From Amorphophallus konjac (Eukaryota; Streptophyta; Magnoliopsida; Alismatales; Araceae), in the NCBI GenBank assembly GCA_022559845.1, contig JAHNEJ010001956.1, positions 1-64,000 on the forward strand: a stretch of 64,000 nt of DNA. Reading direction: 5' to 3'. Both the position numbers and the translations under genes were made by a program. Positions 44,431 through 54,835 of this stretch are shown here, one piece after another. Numbering within the stretch: the stretch's first letter is position 1; every line of letters begins with the position of its first letter. The notes beneath the pieces are model-generated. The model ran no database searches and had not been told where the DNA came from. It worked only from the letters and a program-made list of their open reading frames with translations.

Positions 44431-45746
44431 CCCGCATGGGAAGAGGAATCCACACGGGGGTAAGAAGATGGAGAAGTATAGGAATAAGGTATAGGAGAGA
44501 AGCGCTCCATGGGGAGAATGGAGACCTTATACAATGAATTTCAAATGAATACAAGGAGGGAAATGAACCTAGGACAAATGCAGCTAAATGGAGACACACA
44601 AAGATGAACTAGACCTAATGAGCCTAATCTGACAGAACAGATGCAAATGATGACACTGTGCAACACACAATAGAGAAGAGAGATGAGAAGAAGAATCAGC
44701 CAATTACCCAAACAAATTCCAAATGACGCGCGGAGATTTTTATAAGTTCTTTTTGGACCTTAGTGGATTAATTAAAATGTGAATTCACTCAACCACAAGG
44801 TACCTAAACAGGGTGAGAATGAAGGACTGGCAGACTCTAAAAGACTCTCTCTCGCACGAATGCAGACCCTAGACTAGGGGGTGGTATGGTACAACCCGCC
44901 CGGCATCCGTGTGGGAATCCACGGCTCACGGGGGCTTACGGAGGTCCTCAGCAAGGTCCCCGAGTCGGCTCCAAGGATTATGGAGACGAGAGGAAACCCT
45001 ACCTCGGTAGGAATGCAACGACTATGAAAGAGATGGATGCTCCTATGTGCACCAGAGTGCATGCAAAGTCTAGCCTAGGAACTAGCAACCAAGGACCAAA
45101 ATAAACATGCGAGGATGAAAGCAAGTAGGCAGCAACAACATATAACCAGGGGAAGATCAATAAATGGCACCAAGGAGATCAAAGATAATATAGATATGGC
45201 AATCAAAGCAACCTCGGGTGCACTGTGGCATCAGAAGGACGGTCTGTGGGAGACCGCACAACAAGATAAATGGACTGGGGTGGACCGCATAATCCAGGGA
45301 GTAACAATAAAGTAACAGGAGAATCAGAAAATGATAGAATGAAAGAGATAGAAATCAGAAGCGTACCAGGATGGGCGGTCTATTCACTACCGCATAAGCA
45401 CTAGAACGGATCTTAAACAACCGCGTGACAGTAATCCGGCCAACAGCATAAAGGCAGAGGCGTACCTGAGCCAGCAAGATGGACGGCCAAACACAGGCCG
45501 TATTGGAAGATGAACGGGTGGTGAGAGACCGCTCACGACAGCAGGCTTGCAGAAGAGATGGAACTGTTCGCAGAGAATAACGGTTGGTTTACCACCGCAT
45601 ATAATTTGGACGGCTCATGGAGAGCCGCGCAAGTTCCAGAGGACAGACACCGCAGGCATCCATGATCAGCCTGAAACCACTTCGAGAACAGGACTAAAAA
45701 AGTAAAAGAGAAGGTCAGCAAGTCACTAACACGATGGGCACTAGGT
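44431..45746. other. C leader
   Basis: Non-coding. It has the conserved block at 44887-44935 and a run of CGG..CCG hairpin units from about 45238 onwards. Short open frames overlap the repeats and have no recognisable product. Confidence 0.5.
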
Positions 45747-45764
45747 GTCCCACCGTGATCGCCA
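45747..45764 (-). promoter_or_regulatory. Primer binding site of C
   Basis: Minus-strand TGGCGATCACGGTGGGAC, identical to that of B, ten bases from the presumed LTR start. Confidence 0.6.
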
Positions 45765-45774
45765 AAAAATGGGC

Positions 45775-47524
45775 TGTTGACATGTTCGTTCTGTTTTGAC
45801 TCCTCGTTGGCTTAAAAGATGCTGTCTTCTCTCTCCTTCTACTAAATCGATGTGTAAAGTAAATGGGAACAGTAGAAGGAGAACAAAAGAGTGTAAATAG
45901 CCGTGATCACCACCAAGGTGCCTAATGTGATTGACACACCGTACCTTGGAAAGAGAGGGAGACACTCGCCTTAAAATCAGCACTGCAGGGGATAAACGGC
46001 CCGTGAAGAACCGCCTGTGATGTTGGACGGTCGCACGACAGACCGCTCTTCATTGCTGCAGAGGACGCGGGATAAGGAACTTCTGGAAGATGAACGGCTC
46101 TGACCCGACCACAAGACGAAGAAGAACGGTCCAGCGAAAACCGCACGTCTCTGTGAACGGCTAAGTAGGGACCGCACAAGACCACCACGCCAGAAGTTGC
46201 AAAAGGGTCCAACCTCCACCCTCTCTGGTCGGCCAGAAAGGATGGGCCTCGTGTTCATGAGTTGCTGACCTGTGAAACAGAAAAGAAAACCCAAGTTAGA
46301 ACTACATAGTGTAGTAGATGCTAAAATGAAAATGAATGATCATAACTAAATGAAGTGGAGGATACCTGGGGAGTTTTAAACCCCTGGGGGTGTCAAAAAA
46401 CGTGGGAGGATGTGTGAATGATAGTGCAAGTGAAGAAAACTGAGTAGAATGATGTGTAGAAACAAACATGCAATGAGAAGAAAATGAGATTATCCAAAGT
46501 AAAGAGGCTCAAGACTACGATTACTCCCTGAACCAGAGGCCTATATGGACGTAGAAGGCCTCCCTCCTTGGTCGTAGGTCGCTCAAGGATTCGGCAGGGC
46601 TTCGCCGTCGACCAAAATCTCCCCCCTTTCAAACCTTGCCTTTAGGGTCTATTTATAGAGCACCTAAAGTCCTAGCTCGAAACTAGGGTTTAGAAGCATT
46701 TTCAGGTCTAGATAATCAAAGGAAAATCATAGATAATCAAATTATCTCTTATCCAATCGAAACGGCACTCAAAATGGTTCATTATCCGCGGAGAAAATGA
46801 CGGGAGAAGTTGGGGATAAAACCACGGATAAAGAGATAAAATCTTGTTAAAATCCAAGAATCGAACGGATGAACGGTCTTACGATAGACCGCTCAACAGG
46901 ATGTGCGGCCATGTCCTGGCCGTCCAACCCCGTCGGTGGAAATTCAAAATAAATCATAAATAATCTAAATTATCCATCGAACTGACCGAAACCTTCGCTG
47001 TTGGACTCTCATACATGAACGGCTCTGATGAGATCGTTCAAAGGTAGAGCGGCCAAAGACAAACCGTTCTAGCCTTGTCGGTGATAAATAAATTAATGGG
47101 ATAATTATCTGAGAACACCACCAAGCGCAGGACTCTGAGAGATGAGCGGCTACCATCTGCCCGTCCATTAAGTTGAACGGCTAGAGTAGGGCCGCATAAA
47201 TGTTTGTCGGTGGAAATTCAAAAAATTAACCAAAATATTCCAAAATAGATGGACGGTCCAAAGGCAACCGCACATTGATTGAGCGGCCAGGGATGAACCG
47301 TACATGTACATGGGTGTTAAAACTCATAGAAAAGGCCAATTAACCAAAACCAAGGCCCATTAAGCCCTGAATTGAAACAAACCTAGCCAGGGAGGGAGGC
47401 TACCCAAAAAATTGGTCCAAGATATGCCTGAAAACAGTCCCAACGAGTGATGGACAACTCGAGGCATCAACAAATGGGAGTAAGAGGAACGACTCAACTT
47501 ATCAGCAAAAAATGGGTGTCAACA
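45775..47524 (-). repeat. C 5' LTR
   Basis: TGTTGACATG at 45775 and GTGTCAACA ending at 47524 form inverted termini. Length 1750. It is followed at once by the middle of an E3 minisatellite unit, which marks the insertion point. No partner LTR is in the window. Confidence 0.6.
46648..46662 (-). promoter_or_regulatory. TATA box of C 5' LTR
   Basis: Minus-strand CTCTATAAATAGACC, a near-perfect plant TATA box about 0.87 kb from the U3 end. Confidence 0.55.
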
Positions 47525-48110
47525 CCAGAGTGAAAGGTTGATTCTTTGATTCTTTGGCCAGGAAATTATCCGAACCAAAGTGAAAGGTTGATTCTTTAAT
47601 TCTTTGGCCGGGAAAGGATCCGAACTAAAGTGGAAGGTTTATTCTTTGATTCTCTGGCCGGGGAAGGACCCGAACCAAAGTGAAAGGTTGATTCTTTGAT
47701 TCTCTGGCCGGGGAAGGACCCGAACCAAAGTGAAAATGTTATTTTTCGATTGGGAAGCTGTCGGCTAGGAGCCGATGATTCGGGTAGCTATTGGCTCGGA
47801 GGCCAATGATTAGAAAGCTGTCGACCCAGAAGTCGATAATTTGATAGTTGTCGACTCGGAGGCCGATGATGGGGAAGCTGCCGGCTAGAGGCCGATAATT
47901 GAATAGCTGTCGACTCGGGGGCCGATGATTGAATAGCTGTCGGCTCAGGGGCCGATGATTGAATAGCTGTCGACCCGAAGGTTGATAATTGAATAGCTAT
48001 CGGCTCAGAGGCCGATGGTGGGATATCTGTCGGCTTGAAGCCCCGATGGTTGAGTATCTGTCGGATTGAAGCCCCGATGGCTGAGTATCTTTCGGATTGA
48101 AGCCCCGATG
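47525..48110. repeat. E3 minisatellites 1 and 2
   Basis: 47525-47740: four units of about 60 bp (CCAAAGTGAAAGGTTGATTC...). 47760-48110: units of about 32 bp built around TCGGCTCGGAGGCCGATGAT, whose ends pair (TCGGC/GCCGA). The first unit is cut by the C LTR. Confidence 0.7.
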
Positions 48111-49145
48111 GCTGAATATCTTGTCGGTTTAGCGCCCCGTTGGTGGAAGGTATTGTCAGTTTAACGCCCCATCGGTGAAAGGTTTTGTCGGTTTAACGCC
48201 CCGTTGGCGGAAAGTTTTGTCGGTTTAACGCCCCGTGGGCAGAAGGTTTTGTCAGTTTAACGCCCCATCGGCGAAAGGTTTTGTCAGTTTAACGCCCCGT
48301 CAGCGAAAGGTTCTATCGGTTTAACGCCCTGTCAGTGGAAGGTTTTGTCGGTTTAACGCCCCGTCGGCGGAAAGTTTTGTCGGTTTCACGCCCCGTCGGC
48401 GGAAGATTTTGTCGGTTTAACGCCCCGTTGGTGAAATGTTTTGTCGGTTTAACGCCCTATCGGTGGAAGGTTTTGTCGGTTTAACGCCCTGTCGGCGAAA
48501 GGTTTTGTCGGTTTAACGCCCCGTCGGCGGAAGGTTTAGTCGGTTTAACGCCCCGTCGGTGGAAGGTTTAGTCAGTTTAACACCCCGTCGGTGGAAGGTT
48601 TAGTCGGTTTAACGTCCCGTCGGTGAAAGGTTTTGTCGGTTTAACGCCCCGTCGGTGGAAGGTTTAGTCGGTTTAATGTCCCGTCGGTGAAAGGTTTTGT
48701 CGGTTTAACGCCCCGTCGGTGGAAGGTTTAGTCGGTTTAACGTCCCGTCGGCGAAAGGTTTTGTCAGTTTAACGCCCCGTCGGCAGAAAGTTTTGTCGGT
48801 TTAACGCCCCGTCGGTGAATGGTTTTGTCGGTTTAACGCCCCGTTGGTTGAAAGTTTTATCGTTTTAACGCCCCGTTGGCAGAAGGTTTTGTTGGTTTAA
48901 CGCCCCGTCGGCGAAAGGTTTTGTCGGTTTAACGCCCCGTCGGTGAAAGATTTTGTCGGTTTAACGCCTCGTTGGCGGAAGGTTTTGTCAGTTTAATGCC
49001 CCGTTGGTGGAAAGTTTTGTCGGTTTAACGCCCCGTCGGTGGAAAGTTTTGTCGATTTAATGCCCCGTCGGTGAAAGGTTTTGTCGGTTTAATGCCCCGT
49101 CGGCGGAAGGTTTAGTCGGTTTAATTCCCCGTCGGCGGAAGGTTT
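48111..49145. repeat. E3 minisatellite 3: ~32-bp units, about 32 copies
   Basis: The unit is GTCGGTTTAACGCCCCGTCGG plus GTGGAAGGTTTT. Copies differ at a few positions. It is a typical hypervariable 3' zone array of a Tat element and a plausible source of satellite DNA. Confidence 0.8.
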
Positions 49146-49395
49146 TGTCAGATTAGACAAAAATTCATGACACCAACCCCATGAGAAGTCTATTTGTTGG
49201 ATGGCTGGAGGTAGAATGTGAAAGACCATGTCTGCCTCAAGGCTTACTTTCTTTTCTTCTCTTCTTCTTTTATGCGGGTAGGCGAGTGGAGAGACCACGT
49301 ATGCCTGATGACTGTTCTTTTCTTTTCTGCTCTTCTTTTTATTGTGAAGAGGCAGGTTCAAAGACCACATCCACTTCATAACTGTTCTTTTTATT
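49146..49395. other. E3 spacer between minisatellites
   Basis: Two or three degenerate ~80-bp copies of a unit with AAGACCAC...TGCCT and TTCTTTTCTTCTCTTC. No gene. Confidence 0.4.
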
Positions 49396-49399
49396 CTAC

Positions 49400-50400
49400 T
49401 CTTCCTTTCTCATTAATGCCCCCAGACTGGGGTGTATTTCGCTTCTTTATGCCCCTTGGGAGAGGGTGGATTCTGTTGCTTCTTATGCCCCAGAGTGGGG
49501 TATGTTTCTCTTCGAATGCCCCCAAGCTGGGTATACTCTTTGCTTCTCATGCCCCCATCGCGGGGTGTAGTTCTCCCTCAAATACCCCTGAGCCAGGGTA
49601 GATTTTTTTGAATACCCCCAAGCCGGGGTGAATCCTTCATGGCTTCCATGCCCCCAAGCGGGGTATATGCTTCTTCTTCAAATGCCCCTAGAGAGGGGGT
49701 GTGTTCTTCGTTTCTTCGTGTGCCCCCATGGTGGGGTGTGCTTCTTTTTATTTGCGTGTCCCCAGGCCGGGTGTACTTCTTTTTGTTTCGTATGCCTCCA
49801 TACAGGGTGTGTTTCTGGCTTCCTATGCACCCAAGGTAGGATGGGTTTCTTCTTCACGTACCCTCGAGTCGGGGTGTAACTTCATGCTTCTCATGCCCCC
49901 AGGCCGAGGTGGATTCTGTTTCTTTACTTCTGTGCCCCCATGGCGGGGTGTATTTGCTTCTTGTGCACCGCGGGTGGAGTGTGTTGTTTTTTGTATGCCC
50001 CCAGGCCGGGGTGTGTTTCACTTTTTGTGCACCCAAGGCAGGGCGTGTGTTTCTTTCTTCGTGAGCCCCCTAGGCTGGGGTGAGTTCTTCTGCTTCTTGT
50101 GCCCCTATGGCGGGGTGTAGCTTTGTCTCATATGCCCCTAGAGCGGGGGTGAGTTTCTTCCTTTGTGTGCCCCCGAAGCGGGGTGGGACTCCATTGCTTC
50201 TTATGCCCCCGGGCCGGGGATTGTTTTGCTTCTTCTACCCCCTGTGTCGGGGTATACTTCTTCCTCAAATTCCCCTAAACCGGGGAATGTTGTTTGTCCT
50301 GTTTCAGATGCCCCCAGGGTGAAGTGTATGTTTCTTGTTTTCATACCCCCTATGCGGGGTGTGTTTCTTTTTATTCCCCATGGCGGGGTGTATGCATGCT
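49400..50400. repeat. E3 minisatellite 4: TGCCCCC...GGGGTGT units
   Basis: About 28 units, 25-45 bp apart. Each has TGCCCCC, 3-7 variable bases, GGGGTGT and a TTCTTCTT spacer. The C and G blocks can pair. Open frames of 80-140 residues across it translate the repeat (Cys/Pro-rich) and are not genes. Confidence 0.75.
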
Positions 50401-51203
50401 CTCTTTGGGAGTGGTGGCCATGCTTGGCCTCATCGCTACAAAGCATTCCCCATAGCAGGCAGAAATTCATCAAGCTACAGTTGCGGCTTGTTGGATCTTC
50501 GAACAGTCACTCGAGGGACCATCTTGTGCCGGATAGAGGTAGCAGGAAGGTGGAACAGACTGGGGCATTACACCACGGACTTGGGCCCTCCTAGAGCCAG
50601 GCGGGATGCCAGACTTGTTCTTATTCTCTTGGTCGGAAACACTTGTCAACTTTTCTTCTTGTCCTTTCTTTTCTTCTCTTTTCTTTTCTTTCGTGTAATA
50701 GACTGAGGTGGGTGCGCAGGAGAGCGCTCACCCCCTCAGGGAGGGGATGAGTGGTTCGCTCCGCCGCATCAATCCCACAGTGGTAATCTTTGTTCAGCAC
50801 GGGTCTTGATGGATATGGCCGTACAACCCTCTCTTACTGATTCTTTCTCTTCCCTTTTGTTTCTTTCTTCTTTCTTCTTCTCTTTTCTTTTTTTTCCTTC
50901 TATTCTTCTTTTCTTCTATTCTTCTTTTCTTTTTTTCTTTTTTTATTTGCGGAAAGGGGATTTGATTTCCCCTCCCTCTCCTCTTTTCCTCTTCCTTTTT
51001 TTTAGCGGCCTTCATGATCCCTGGACACTGCATATGCCTCGGAGTAGCGTCCTCGAGACCACAAAGATGATTGCGCCTAGTCCAGCTTTTCTCCCCATAG
51101 GGCTGGCGAAGATAACACCCGCAATTCATCAAAGTAGGCAAACATCATTTATTAGGAGGCCATGAGGCCCCGAATCCCGGCGAAGAGATGAAGGGTGGTT
51201 TGA
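50401..51203. other. E3 leader and conserved non-coding block
   Basis: 50710-50770 resembles E1 11385-11445, the flank of the E1 antisense gene. 50830-51000 is a CT-rich run. 51150-51203 resembles the E1 sequence just inside its primer site. No gene. Confidence 0.45.
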
Positions 51204-51221
51204 GTCCCACCGGGCGTGCCA
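51204..51221 (-). promoter_or_regulatory. Primer binding site of E3
   Basis: Minus-strand TGGCACGCCCGGTGGGAC, identical to E1, four bases from the LTR. Confidence 0.7.
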
Positions 51222-51559
51222 GACTTGTGGACGCACTTTTCGACACGCTCATTTCCTTGTTCTTTAAGTCGATTTATTTGGTGGCTTTATTCATTTATTA
51301 AGTGCGTGGGTGTGCCAGTCACAAAGTGACGATTTATTGTGCGCTCGATCTGACTAATCAGACGATTGTGTGGTTCGTGTTGGGACCAAAACCCGCCGCG
51401 TCATAAAGGTCACAACGTCATTTATATCCCCTCGGAGAGGGGAACACCCTTGATTAATCATCAGGAATCAGGGCCTCATGGCCAAGAAACTATATCGAGA
51501 GAAACAAGCCGATAGCGGTCTCGAATCAGTCGGAAAGCCCGATGTCTAGGGAAGCAAGC

Positions 51560-52330
51560 ATTCGAAATATGTCGGTCACTCAAGGGACCATTTTGATATT
51601 TGGACGAGCGTCCGGCTTCAGAAAATCGTGATCGTCACGGGGAAAACCGGAGCATATGTATGCCGGGGTATGGCAAATTTATTGTTCAAAGGGACGAAAA
51701 ATGTTCAGTTAAATCCCGGTTAGAGTGGTCAAAAATCGATAAGTTTGTCGGCCTGGTGCAAGATCAAGCTACTACCATACTGCGGTGGGCCCCCCGTGAT
51801 CGAAGTCGGGCTCGCGTGGGCATCGTCAATATTTTCGGTGCCAAGGGGGAAACGGGAGGATGTCCTGGGACCAGATCTGAGAACCAATATGCGTTCGAAG
51901 AGAGCGGACTATAGGCCGAGGATATGGGTCAGGCAATGACCATGATCGGGGCGGACCCGAGGTCTAAGCATGGCCCACGGAGGCCTTATTGATATTTCCA
52001 TGCAAAGGGTCCGGGGATGACGAGAGCCTTCTCATCCCATTCAGATTTTATCGGTCACTCATGGATCACTTTATGTTCGGACAAAGGTCTGTGTTTGTAA
52101 CGTAAGAGACGGTGACAAACCGTACAAATACTTACCGTGAGTACGGCAAGTTTAATGTAAATGCGGGATCAGATCCCGGTATATATATGTTGGTCACTAA
52201 CAGACCATTCACTGTTCGGACAAGAGTTCGCATTTGAAGCATCGAAGACGACGACAAAGCCATACGGATGTCTGCCGTATATACGGCAAGTTTAATGTGG
52301 ATGCGGGATTGGATCCCGGTAGAAGAGGGT
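51560..52330. repeat. E3 LTR: three diverged ~140-bp repeats
   Basis: Copies begin at about 51571, 52050 and 52190 with TCGGTCACT or TTGGTCACT. They end in GCGGGAT...ATCCCGGT and contain short palindromes such as CCGTATATACGG. Confidence 0.55.
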
Positions 52331-52534
52331 AAGGCGAATGAGCTATTGGCCCGAGAGGTGTTCGGATCATGACCATATCAGGGATTTTGAGGTCCACGTC
52401 CGATGCCATGGGGCATCATTGATTTTCTCATCACACGCAGTTCGGAGGAGCGAGTTGTTAGGTGTGGAGCCCGAGCTCAGCAACGTGCGCCCTTGCACGG
52501 GGATCGACCTGCGCGGTCAGGTCGCGGGGGTCAA

Positions 52535-52585
52535 GGGGGCAACGCCCCTTGCGGGGGTTTCCGGGGGCGGAGCCCCCGGAACAAA
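52535..52585. repeat. E3 LTR: tandem GC-rich hairpins
   Basis: GGGGGC aac GCCCC is followed by CCGGGGGC gga GCCCCCGG. The second is a perfect eight-base stem. They sit in the R/U5 side of the LTR. Confidence 0.5.
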
Positions 52586-52699
52586 ATTTTGATTATAGCA
52601 AGGGGGGACTTTTGATTAGTTTTCTATTAACTTGAAGTATATTTTTTTTATTTGTTTAATCACCTTCTTTCTTTCAGGCACGCTAGATTAAGGGGATAC

Positions 52700-52995
52700 C
52701 CAGAGAGGAGAGGGCGCGCCGGAATAGGCTCAAGAAGAGGAGGCGCGACGGTTTAATGGGTATTAAAGGGGGGGGGGGGCGCCGGTTATGGTATTACAAG
52801 GGGGCGCACCGGATAAGGGAGCACAAGGGGGGCGCGTCGGATTAACCAAGAACAGGAGGGCGCGCCGGATTGAGGCTCAAGGGTGCACACTATTCATTTC
52901 AGGAGTTTGAAGATGGTTTTGAGTGTAATGTTATTTCGGCGCGGGGGGGGGGGGGGGGTGTAGCGCGCCGGATTAGCCCGTGCCGGATTAAGAGC
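52700..52995. repeat. E3 LTR: GCGCGCCGG unit array, first cluster
   Basis: About nine copies of GGGCGCGCCGG(A/T)TTAAGG-like sequence with purine-rich spacers and G runs. Confidence 0.6.
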
Positions 52996-53963
52996 GTGCC
53001 GGAATAGCTTCCATGAGGGTTTTCTTTCATTCTTTTATGCTATGTTCCTTCTTTTTGCTTTTGTTCTTGTTCCTTCAACCTGCAGATTGACGTTTTGATT
53101 GGTTTATTCACTTAATTGATGGATTAAGTTGATAGAGAAGGAGGTTAAAGCATTTTAATCATTTATTAAGGTGAACGAGCATGAAGATTGAATGTTTTAT
53201 TAGGAGGGTTTGTGCAGGAACTCAGAGATTCAGTCGTGATCAGAGGCTTCAAGCATACGCTGTTCTTATTCCCAGAGAGCTTAGTTTGTTCACTTGTTCT
53301 TATGTGTTCTTCTCCTGGTAACATTTGGGCAGCATCTCCCCCGGACTAAGGTTTTGCCAGAGAAAAAAGGAGGGACACCAAATGGATTGCTCCGGGGTGA
53401 ATCTCAAATCTCGGAGTGAGGCCTCCGTTAACCCGTAAGCGCTTGTGGAGGCTCGAGGACTAGCCTTCAAGAGCTCTAGCAGCTCACGGGTGATGATTTC
53501 GTGAAGCGGGACAAATGTATGCCACGAGGCCATTAATGTTCATCCCCTGACGGAGTCCTTCGAAGGCCATGCTATGGAGAAGCAAGCTTCGAAGGGCCCC
53601 GGATGAGGAGAAGGCAGAGGGAAAGAGAGGGAAGCAGAAGAACACCATATGTTGCGAAAAAAACTTTTATTTTTATTCATTTACCATGAGAAATATAGCG
53701 GGGAATCTACCCTAAAGCGAGAAAAAGGGGGGAATACATCAGGGAGAAACGAGGGAATACATTGATGGGGAAGGGGGAACAGAGGACAAGCTCCTCCCCC
53801 CCCCCTCCGAGCTCACCTCTCACTCTCACTCTCCTCTCTTCTCTTCTCTTCTCTTCTTCGGCACGGGGACGAAGCTTTTTCTTCTCTTCGGGTGGCCCTC
53901 TCTTCTCTTTTCAATCGCCCTTCGGGGGTTCCAGCCTCTCCTTCTTACTTCTCTAGTGGAGCA

Positions 53964-53979
53964 TGCCTTTTATAGAACG
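53964..53979 (-). promoter_or_regulatory. TATA box of E3 5' LTR
   Basis: Minus-strand TTCTATAAAAGGC, about 0.86 kb from the U3 end. Confidence 0.5.
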
Positions 53980-54299
53980 AATGGTGGGGGAGAGGATTCC
54001 CGCCACCTCTGCCACGTCTGCAACGACATCGGGAGATAACCCATTGCGCTAGCTTTCTGGTTCGTGGAGTACACTGGCATTCATCCGAAGATGGGACATT
54101 CGCGGATTTGCCGGGGCCTGCTTCGCCGTTGCCGCTTCTGTGCTGTCGAACGGATGTGGAGGCAGAGCTTGGTAGGATTGAATGCTATGCCCCCTTGAAC
54201 CTGCACCTGAATCCGATAGGAGAACAGAGTATCGGTTGATAGATGGGACAGAATGGGGTTAAACCGGCGCGGCCAGGGGAGCACTGGTTTAAACCCAAA

Positions 54300-54470
54300 T
54301 GCAATTAGCGCGCCGTATCACCAAGTGAATAGGGGCACGCCGGATCAGCAAAGGAAGAGGAGGCGCGCCAGTTTAAGGACCATGCAAGGGCACGCCGATT
54401 TAAGGACCATCCAAGGGCACGCCGGTTTAAGGCCCAAGCAAGGGCGCGTCGGTTTAGACTTCATCTCGGC
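54300..54470. repeat. E3 LTR: GCGCGCCGG unit array, second cluster (U3)
   Basis: Six copies of GGGCACGCCGGTTTAAGG-type units upstream of the TATA box on the minus strand. Confidence 0.6.
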
Positions 54471-54835
54471 TTCGCGGCCATTCAGGTGAACAGTTGTGCT
54501 CCCGAAGAACTTCAGCTGCAATGCTCCTGCTCCGAGGTGTTTAGTTTGAAGTTTTCGAGTCCCGGTCCTGGGCTTTGCGTGCTTTCTTGCATAAGCCAAA
54601 CCCGTGTCCGAGCTCCAGAGCTTCTTCTGATTCGGCCTTTGGCAATGCCGACCGAAGAGCCAGGGTCATCCCTTCAGCTCAAGGGGCTTCTTTGTTGGGT
54701 GGCAGAGCACCGGGTAGGTATTCGTCCTGCTTGGAGGAGGCATAGGGTTTATTCGGCCCTTCTGTCTTCGACTTGCTTTCGAGTGCTGAGACGTGCATGC
54801 CGCATGATCATCATCATTTTTTTTTGACGTCCACA

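Larger units (their letters stand above)
45238..47320. repeat. C hairpin units of CGGNN/NNCCG type, dispersed through leader and LTR
   Basis: About 20 units at irregular spacing. Perfect cases: CGGTCT gtggg AGACCG (45240-45256), ACGGCC aaacaca GGCCGT (45483-45501), CGGCTC atgga GAGCCG (45611-45627), CGGTCT tacgat AGACCG (46874-46891) and CGGCCA tgtcc TGGCCG (46906-46922). Many copies begin GAACGG and end CCGCAC or CCGCTC. Confidence 0.65.
44431..47524 (-). mobile_element. Element C: leader and 5' LTR only
   Basis: The right part of a minus-strand element related to B. It has a leader with the conserved ATGGTACAACC block, the same primer binding site, and an LTR ending GTGTCAACA at 47524. The rest lies left of B, outside the window. 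B's right end at 44430 is the point where B entered C. Confidence 0.65.
47525..54835 (-). mobile_element. E3: large LTR element lacking gag-pol, right portion
   Basis: Minisatellites, a short leader, a primer binding site identical to E1, and a 3.6-kb 5' LTR. No gag or pol sequence lies between minisatellites and primer site, so E3 is either internally deleted or a non-autonomous derivative. Its outer left part lies beyond the window. Confidence 0.65.
51226..54835 (-). repeat. E3 5' LTR
   Basis: Starts TGTGGACGCA and ends TGACGTCCACA. Length 3610. The first 230 bases are clearly related to the inner end of the E1 LTR (GTGCCAGTCAC, GGGACC, CATAAAGG). The right end falls inside a coding exon of the D antisense gene. 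Confidence 0.7.

Noticed and set aside
47525..49145. CRISPR-like regular repeats
   Set aside because: Units are directly adjacent with no unique spacers of uniform size, in a plant retrotransposon; no cas genes.
49218..50594. Cys/Pro-rich open frames resembling small secreted proteins
   Set aside because: They follow the TGCCCCC...GGGGTGT minisatellite in all plus frames and have no consistent signal peptide or domain.
50794..51141. Lys/Glu-rich minus-strand open frame
   Set aside because: Low-complexity TTCTTC tract in the E3 leader.
53760..53960. Ser/Phe-rich open frame
   Set aside because: CT-rich leader-like sequence of the E3 LTR near its TATA box; no domain.
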